DNA from: Anaspis maculata
Lineage: Eukaryota > Arthropoda > Insecta > Coleoptera > Scraptiidae
Assembly: GCA_949128115.1 (NCBI GenBank)
Contig: OX421966.1
Span: forward strand, 60,385,416-60,449,415
Direction of reading: 5' to 3'
DNA: 64,000 nucleotides
Shown here: in pieces, positions 57,643 to 64,000 of the stretch
How the letters are laid out: each line of letters opens with the position of its first letter
Position numbering within the stretch: the stretch's first letter is position 1
Translations under genes and position numbers: made by a program
The notes under the pieces: generated by a model
What the model was told of the DNA's origin: nothing
Database searches by the model: none
Seen by the model: the letters and a program-made list of their open reading frames with translations, nothing else

Positions 57643-59698
57643 GCTTGACAATTGAACTGCAACACCTAAAAATTAGGTGCATTTTCAAATTAGGATAGCT
57701 CAAAAAATATCTGACGGATTCCAGAAATTCAGGCATGTGAGGAAAGATCATTTCTTTAACTATCGAGTGCTGGTATTGATGATAAGTTTGATTGCACAAT
57801 TTGTCATATACAGGGTGCCAACGGAGAGTGTGCAGATTTGGGCAATCTTGCACCTTGTGCAACTTTCGGAAAAAAAGTCCGAGATTCTTTCTATCGCGTG
57901 CTTTTGAAAGGCTGAATTATTATGCCGAAACGGTGTTAGAATTTTGACCCTAACTTTTTTTTTCAAAAAATTGTGCTCAATTTTTTGAGCACAATTTTTT
58001 GAAATGTGCACTTTTTGATCAAGAAAAAGAAATAGAGACATTGTTTGTTTTCAAACGGCGTCCATATTGAATTTACTTACGAAGACTTTCATTTGAGCCT
58101 CCACATCCCCTAGAAACTACCCCTTTTGGGACACCGTCTCACAACAAGATATGCAATGCTTCATTTAAAAGGCCTAAGAAACGTACTCATTATTAATTGG
58201 ATTGAAATAAGTATACTAGGATGACCCCACACGTACAGCTCCCTAAAAACCACCCCTTGACTTCAAGGGACAGGGTTGGTATGATAAGACATGCAATAGA
58301 TGAAAATTCCAAAAAACCTCTTTTTCAACTGTTCCACTAAAAAAGTGATGCCACACGATGACCCTTTACGTAGGTCATCCCAACAGTAGCTAACCTCTCG
58401 AAAAAAGAACTACCCTTAAAAAAACCAGTACTCCCGCAATACCTCATTTTTAGGATTTTTTAAAAATCTGTCGCAATAGTTTGCCGCTACGATGATTTCA
58501 GTCACATATCTACCCGAAACTACCCCTTCAACTACCCCTCCAATATCGCATAGCCTCTACCTTGATGCGTTATTTACGAGTTGAAAGAACTTTTGCCTAC
58601 TAACCGTTTCATTGAAATGATGGTGTTTTCTACGATGATAGTACAAAACCTTTCCTGAAACTACCCCTAGAAATCGCCCTTTTAGTAAAAGGTATGCAAT
58701 ACGTCATTTGGAAGCTCAAAGAAGGTGCGATTGAATAAGTTCAAAATGATTTCGCGATGACCTTACACGCATCAAGGTAAAGGCTATGCGATATTGGAGG
58801 GGTAGTTTCGAAGGGGTAGTTTCGGGTAGATATGTGAATGAAATCATCGTAGCGGCAAACTATTGCGACAGATTTTGAAAAAATTCCAACAAATGAGGAA
58901 TTGCGGAAGTATGTACTGGTTTTTCAAAGGGTAGTTCTTTTTCCGAGAGGGTAACTACTGTTGGGATGACCTACGCAGAGGGTCATCGTGTAGCATCACT
59001 TTTTCAGTGGAACAGTTGAAAAAGACGTTTTTTGAAATTTTCATGTACATATTGCATATCTTATCATACCAACCCTGTCCCTTGAAGTCAAGGGGTGGTT
59101 TTTAGGGAGCTGTACGTGTGGGGTCATCGCAGTATCCTTATTTCAATCCAATTATTGACGAGTAATTACCTTATGCCTTTTAAATGAAGCATTGCATATC
59201 TTGTTGTGAGACGGTGTCCCAAAAGGGGTAGTTTCTAGGGGATGTGGAGGCTCAAATAAAAATCTTCGTAAGCAAATTCAATATGGACGCCGTTTGAAAA
59301 CAAACAATTTCTCTATTTTTTTTTTCTTAATCAGAAAGTGCATATTTCAGAAAATTTAGCACAATTTTTTGAAAAAAAAAGTTAGGGTCAAAATTCCAAA
59401 ACCGTTTCGGCATAATGATTCAACCTTTCAAAAGCAGGCAATAGAAAAAATCTCTGATTTTTTTTTCGAAAGTTGTACAAGGTGAAAGATTGCTCATATC
59501 TGCACGCTCTCCGTTGGCACCCTGTACATGACAAATTGTGCAATCAAATTTATCATCAATACCAGAACTCGATAGTCAAAGGAATGACCTTTCCTCACAT
59601 ACTTGAATTTTTGAAATCCGTCAAATATTTTCCGAGTTACCTCAATTTGAAAACGCACCTAATTTTTAGGTGTTGCAGTTCAATTGTCAAGCAGTTTA
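57643..59698. mobile_element. Palindrome P3 (core of the nest)
   Basis: ACTGCTTGACAATTGAACTG at the left mirrors CAGTTCAATTGTCAAGCAGT at the right. A CAGGGTGCCAACGGAGAG terminus (57811) and its complement (ending 59524) are TA-flanked and concentric with it (midpoints 58667 and 58670). AACTACCCCT or its complement occurs repeatedly between 58100 and 59240. A self-complementary TTGTGCTCAATTTTTTGAGC hairpin lies at 57970-57996. Confidence 0.85.
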
Positions 59699-59831
59699 TT
59701 TCCAATATACTAACTGCCACAAATTGAAAAAACAAAAACATACTTGTAATAGAGCGTGGAAAGCTGAGACAGAAAATGAAATCAAAAGTTGGGCATTACA
59801 TTTAAAAAAATCTTAGTTTTGTTATACATAC

Positions 59832-60107
59832 AGGATGTCCCGAAATTAATGCAACAAAATTTACAGGGAGGTAGACAATTGAAAAATAAGGGGGCTTCCT
59901 CAATGAAAATACTCTTGCAAATGTAATAACGGAGATACAGGCCTTCAATGTTGGTTTTTTAAAACAGTTTTTTCTGCATAACTTTTGAACCGTAAAGCCG
60001 ATTTTTTTCAAACTTGAACCAAAGTTTACTAAAATAGGTCTCTATCGAACAATGATACAGCATTTCGTCAAACATTTTTAGAGGCGAAGATAAAAGGGGG
60101 TACCTTC
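59832..60107 (+). repeat. CAGGATGTCCCGAAATT repeat fragment
   Basis: Left end of a CAGGRTGTC family resembling 42654-42870 (CTTTTGAACCGTAAAG, CGAACAATGATAC). It stops where the hAT-like end begins. Confidence 0.55.
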
Positions 60108-60470
60108 TAGTGATGGGCGGGTAGTACTGATTCGTTACTTTTGTAATCGTTACTCGCCGGGACCCGAAGTACCGATTACTCATTTGATAAAGTATTCGTT
60201 ACTTTAATAAATCATTACCTACTTCAAAAGCGACCGCATTTCCGCATTCAGTACCTGCCCAAAAAAATTCTTAATTTTTTTTTCATTTCAAATATTGAAA
60301 AAGGAATAAGAAATTGAAAAAATTCTGTCTGAGCTACCAAAAAAAAATTTGGCTGAAAGTCTGCTGAGCTTTTGAAATCAATTTTCATTTTTCACCTATA
60401 TGTAGATCAAATTGTTTTGGTGAATGTTTCACAGATTTAATTGAAAAAACTTCCATATTTGCGCCTTAAC

Positions 60471-60595
60471 GGCTCGATACCAAGTTGGGGCTGAGACCGC
60501 CGTAAGTGCGGTTACTATAGCAACGGCCAATCAGACCGCTCTATTTGGCAAGTTACGCCGTCTTAACTTTTGCGCCTGCAACTTGGTATCGAGCC
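60471..60595 (+). repeat. GGCTCGATACCAAGTTG MITE, copy 1
   Basis: GGCTCGATACCAAGTTG and CAACTTGGTATCGAGCC are perfect 17-bp terminal repeats. The interior shares GTAAGTGCGGTTA and GCAAGTTACG-like words with copy 2 (62467-62608), which is inverted relative to this one. Confidence 0.92.
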
Positions 60596-60668
60596 CTTAG
60601 ATCCCGATAATTTTGCAGACGAAGCGCAGGTAAACGGTTGAAAGGACTTATTCCATTTTACAAGTCTG

Positions 60669-60911
60669 ACCGTCAGTTCCACAAAAAAGATGATCAGCGA
60701 TCAAGGCTGATTGCAGATTAACTGAACTTTTTTCTGCTAAATGCCAGGGGATTACCCACAAAAAATGCCTGAAATCTGTAGGTACTTGACCTATCATATT
60801 TTCATTGTTGAGGGATAAACCAGCATTTCCATTAATCAGTCAGCTACAAATTAACAAACAAAAATCGCGAATCAACTAATCTCGTATTATCTGTTTTGTG
60901 GAACCCACGGT
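60669..60911 (+). repeat. ACCGTCAGTTCCACAAAA MITE, copy 1
   Basis: Terminal repeats ACCGTCAGTTCCACAAAA and TTTTGTGGAACCCACGGT (two mismatches). It is about 85% identical to 61333-61577 in the same orientation. Between them lies the hAT transposase remnant. Confidence 0.85.
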
Positions 60912-61074
60912 GATCTTCCAAGTTCAGAAATCACAATGGGTGAATATAAGGAATTCAGAGCATTGTTGGGAAATTTTTTTGGAAATTGAGTAGAAACCCA
61001 AATATTCCAAAAATGTTATCGTTCATATATCTACTCTCATAGTTTGAAAATTAGTTATTTGAACATTGTTGTTT

Positions 61075-61287
61075 TGTATGAAATATTCTTGACGTTGCTT
61101 ATTGCATCTGCTTCCGCCGAACGGTCTTTCGGTCGATTAAAATTGATAAAAAAGAAGAAAGGTTTCTGCGTTCAAGAATTGGAGAACAGAGGCCAAGTTC
61201 TTTGAAAGAGATATGTGTGAAAGTCTCGACTTTGACGCAATTTTAGAAAAGTTTAAAAACGACAAAGAGAGAAAGCTTCGGTTCTAG
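61075..61287 (+). pseudogene. hAT transposase C-terminal (dimerisation) fragment
   Basis: The frame from about 61083 reads FLTLLIASASAERSFG, followed by RLKLIK. This is the conserved SASAERSFS-type signature of the hAT C-terminal dimerisation region. A stop after RGQVL breaks the frame, and the neighbouring frame continues MCESLDFDAILEKF, ending KERKLRF and a TAG at 61285-61287, the usual short tail of these proteins. One frameshift separates the two. The catalytic part is absent, so the fragment is dead. Confidence 0.85.
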
Positions 61288-61332
61288 ATTTTGAATGTTG
61301 TCTGTTCTTTTCTTGATTGCATTCCTAGTCTT

Positions 61333-61577
61333 ACCGTCAGTTCCACAAAAGAAGATGATCAGCGATCAGGCTGATTTCAGATTAACTGAACTTTTTTCTG
61401 CTGAATTCTAGTCGATTATAACCACAAAAAAATCTCGAAATCTGTACAGACCTATCAAATTCTTTCACTCTATTGACAGATAAACCACCATTTCCATTGA
61501 TCAGTCAGCTACAAGTTGACTTACAAAAATCGCGAATCAATTGATCTCGTATTATCTTTTTTTGTGGAACCCACGCT
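61333..61577 (+). repeat. ACCGTCAGTTCCACAAAA MITE, copy 2
   Basis: Second copy in direct orientation, with the same termini and the shared interior GATCAGCGATCA, ATTAACTGAACTTTTTTCTG and CAAAAATCGCGAATCAA. Confidence 0.85.
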
Positions 61578-61627
61578 TAGTGTTTACCAAGGGATTAACC
61601 ACTGACGGAACTTTTGTACACCGATTT

Positions 61628-61765
61628 TCAATGATTTTCCAAAGATTTCCAAATATTTCCAATTATTGTCAATGTTTTCCATTGATTTTCAAATGATTTA
61701 CAAATGATTTCCATTGATTTCCACATGATTTCCAAATGATTTCCAATGATTTGCATGGAAGTGTA
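61628..61765 (+). repeat. ATGATTTCCAA 11-bp tandem array
   Basis: About 12 degenerate copies of an 11-bp unit. TGTACACC words stand just outside both sides (61614-61621, 61760-61769). Confidence 0.9.
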
Positions 61766-61769
61766 CACC

Positions 61770-62042
61770 AGATTTCAAAGGTGGTTTTCCCCTCGGTGTT
61801 TACGCTGCCTTTTCGATGCTGCTTATGCAGTTAATGTTATTGTTTGAACAAAATGAAACTGACAATCGTGTTTCAACTTTTTTTTTCTCAATATCAAAAA
61901 AATTAAAAAATTTCGAGATCAAACAAAATTATTGTGAAAAAACCAGAGATCAATGGTAACACTGATGGTAACAGGCACTTGTCACTTATTTATTATTACA
62001 AAGAATAAAAGATCTGACAGTTTCGGTAAGATATATGTAATC
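61770..62042. other. Unassigned sequence
   Basis: AT-rich; no repeat or gene recognised. Confidence 0.35.
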
Positions 62043-62132
62043 TACGATTGCGGCTTGCTGTCATGCGACGTTCAGGCCAGAATCCTGAAAAATCTGTCAA
62101 CTGTCGTCCACTTTAAAAAGTCCGCAACGGTA
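62043..62132 (+). repeat. TACCGTTGCGG MITE, deleted copy
   Basis: Both termini remain (TACGATTGCGG, CCGCAACGGTA) but about 35 bp after the left terminus is missing relative to 52046-52169. Confidence 0.85.
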
Positions 62133-62305
62133 CAAGCCAAAATAAAGGCTGTCTCACCTGTATTATATTTCTAGTATCCCTTCTCCGCTGGTATCCAAAT
62201 GATCGTTTGAAGCCATATTTTGTATTCTCTTCATAATCTCCCCTTGAAGTAACTGGGTCAGCATTTTATTCCACTTCAAAAATTTGATCCTGTGTTTGGT
62301 ATCTG

Positions 62306-62464
62306 AAGCCAAGTCTACAATATGGTCTTGAGTTGCAAGTCGCAAGGTGGAAGTGAGGTTGGAATTGCAGTCGCTAAGTCGCAGTTATAGTTGGTTCTAG
62401 CCCAACTCTTGCGACTAGAGACTTGCAACTTGCAACTAAAGACCATAATTGTAGACTAGGCTTA
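62306..62464. repeat. Hairpin MITE (AAGTCTACAATATGGTC arms)
   Basis: Left CAAGTCTACAATATGGTCTT and right AAGACCATAATTGTAGACT pair, followed by GTTGCAAGTCGCAA and its mirror. The spacer is about 75 bp. Confidence 0.85.
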
Positions 62465-62466
62465 AG

Positions 62467-62608
62467 GGCTCGATACCAAGTTGCAGGCGCAAATGAGTTT
62501 GAGACGACGTAACTCGCCAAATACCGCGATCTGATTGGTTGGTATCCGCCGCGTTGCTATGATAACCGCACTTACGCGGCTGTCTCAACCCCAACTTGGT
62601 ATCGAGCC
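62467..62608 (-). repeat. GGCTCGATACCAAGTTG MITE, copy 2
   Basis: Same 17-bp termini as 60471-60595 in opposite orientation. A slightly longer interior (GGTTGGTATCCGCC) distinguishes it. Confidence 0.92.
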
Positions 62609-62609
62609 A

Positions 62610-64000
62610 GGGTTGCCAACTTTTCAGATATGATTATTCCGTACCGCGAAACTCAAATTACCGTACCAAAGCTCGGAGGATCGTACATAGTGTTTTTGTT
62701 AGGAGAAAACGGTGGTCGCAGACAAAATTCACTTTTTTTTCAAATTACCATTTTAGTGGTATCAAATATTTGATAAAAAATAGGGGGGTGCTATACCTTG
62801 TAGCGTTCCAAATGGTTTACCTGATCCTATAAGTAATTTCAGAATTGTGATGTAGCCGGCCCGGTCCAGCAACAGTGGAGATGGCTGGGTTCAATAATGG
62901 TAAAATAAGGCGCCACGGATTTGTTCGGCACACCACCTGAGAATTACCTACCTGTTAATCCAAATACGACAAATCCGAACCTGTATCAAAGTCGGATCGA
63001 GTAAGGCAAAAACCAAAAAAAGAAAAAGGGGAAAACTAACAGTACCAACAAATGTTTTACAGTCAAGGTCAGGGCTTTATTAACAATAATTCAAGTCGAT
63101 TGAACAATATAAAAAAAAAAATGCAACAATAGTTTAAAATTCGAATGCAACAGTGAAACTACAATGACTACGAGAATATATTAAACAAATTATAAACAAC
63201 TGAAAAGCAACAATAGTGTAGTAGACTTAACTGAATCGAATCGAACCGAATCGAATCAAATCGAATCGAATCGAACTGAATCAAATCTCAAAACGGCGGT
63301 AAGGGTGACGTGAAACTGCGCTGAGTAAATATTTCTTTTTTTTTTTTTTTAAATGCAAACAACGATGGGTGACTACAAAATACTTGAAAAAATAAAAAGT
63401 TAAATTTTATGAAAGCGAGAAAACAACAAGTTATCAAGTTAAACTACAAAATGAACCTTTCAAAATGACAAAATATGAACGAAATATCACAAGTGAGCAA
63501 TATTTAAATGACTAGTGAGATTTAATGAATCGCGACGACCAGAGGTTTTTCCTGCCACTTCAAAAATTTAAAATTTGCTACGGTTGGTCGTAGATTTAGA
63601 GTTTCACAGCTGTGCAATCTAACTCTATGATTTTAAAAGCAATAAAAAATACCTGAACAAACGGACTTGGGTTTTAGAAAAATAAATGAAACAAACGCAA
63701 ACTATGAAGTACGAGGAATGGTTTGGTCTTACCTTGTCAATAAATAATCTACGCTCTTGCTTAAAAATTCAAAAAGGTTCACCAGGTGTGATCATAAAAA
63801 GGGCAATTCTGCAGTTTTAACTCTATTATTACTTCGTTCTTCTTTCTTCGTTTCCCATGCAATTCAAATCGCCGTATTTCAGGTCGTAGATGTAGTTATA
63901 ACGTATGCGCTAACGCAACCTTAAAATCGAATGTCAACTTCCGTTATATTTTGCAACGTATCAAGCGCCAAAGTTACAGCTCTACGTTCCCAAACAATCG
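62610..64000. other. Unassigned; GAATC microsatellite
   Basis: CAGGGTTGCCAACTTTTC at 62608 resembles a hAT terminus but has no partner. A (GAATC)n simple repeat lies at 63236-63290. The remainder to the window edge is AT-rich with no gene recognised. Confidence 0.4.
63236..63290 (+). repeat. (GAATC)n microsatellite
   Basis: About ten units of GAATC with A/C substitutions, similar in kind to the array at 51765-51830. Confidence 0.92.

Larger units (their letters stand above)
55256..59826. mobile_element. 4.6-kb nest of palindromes (outer frame)
   Basis: The outer arms (55256-55374; complement 59709-59826) share TATAACAAAA, ATTTCATTTTCT and CAATTTGTGGCAG. The right arm continues TTAGTATATTGGAAATAAACTGCTTG (in complement), while the left arm has this interrupted by two palindromes: 55377-56397 after GTGGCAGT, and one at about 56418-57635 after TTAGTATATTG. 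Core arms resume at 57637. So one long-armed element has received two palindromic insertions in its left arm. No transposase frame is present. Confidence 0.88.
60108..61287 (+). mobile_element. hAT element remnant, left end to transposase C-terminus
   Basis: TAGTGATGGGCGGGTAGTAC at 60108 is a hAT-type terminus, with GTTACT boxes following. The transposase C-terminus lies at 61075-61287. Between them two MITEs (60471-60595, 60669-60911) have inserted and most of the gene is missing. I did not find the right terminus. Confidence 0.65.

Overview
The window looks like intergenic or intronic DNA from a metazoan, most likely an insect. AGGTAGGTA/GGTACC runs are common and the transposon ends are of types common in arthropods. 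A hemipteran such as a whitefly or aphid is my best guess, but that is inference. The DNA is AT-rich, no complete host gene is visible, and almost every long open frame lies inside a repeat. There are no bacterial, CRISPR or operon features.

The dominant content is transposon DNA organised as inverted repeats; I estimate that roughly a third of the window lies inside long palindromes. Layout: 0-5 kb holds small hairpin MITEs, a dispersed repeat copy and a 1-kb hAT-like element. 5.7-8 kb holds a 1.8-kb foldback splitting two coding-like frames. 9.6-10.4 kb holds a decayed Ty3/gypsy pol fragment (minus strand). 12.7-20.5 kb holds hairpin MITEs and nested palindromes. 22.4-23.2 kb is a palindrome whose arms carry a coding-like segment. 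25.3-26.7 kb is a hAT element with a perfect 8-bp target duplication. 27-29 kb has three palindromes. 30.1-33.7 kb is a 3.4-kb inverted-repeat element containing a second one. 34.8-35.3 kb and 36.6-37.4 kb are further palindromes. 38.3-40.6 kb is a palindrome carrying two divergent decayed copies of a transposon protein with a CPYC motif. 41.2-45.3 kb is a second dispersed-repeat copy, split by a 2.8-kb element with 8-bp target duplication and followed by a MITE that received a tRNA-derived SINE. 50.7-51.5 kb is a foldback with a tRNA-like module in each arm. 54.5-55.2 kb is a 160-bp tandem array. 55.3-59.8 kb is a 4.6-kb nest of palindromes. 60.1-62.6 kb holds a hAT transposase remnant and paired MITEs.

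The most unusual observation is that several palindromes are concentric. A TA-flanked element with CAGGGTG-type ends sits at, or within a few bases of, the dyad centre of another palindrome. I see this at five loci, in one case three layers deep (56533-57511). Either these elements favour TA at the apex of hairpins or cruciforms, or their arms grow by tandem duplication of terminal units; the sequence allows both.

Host genes: the best candidate is a 62-codon minus-strand exon at 53364-53549, ending at a consensus splice donor, whose first 17 residues resemble the N-terminus of G-protein beta subunits. Weaker candidates are the split frame around 5.76-7.99 kb and a CpG-rich stretch at 46.7-47.0 kb.
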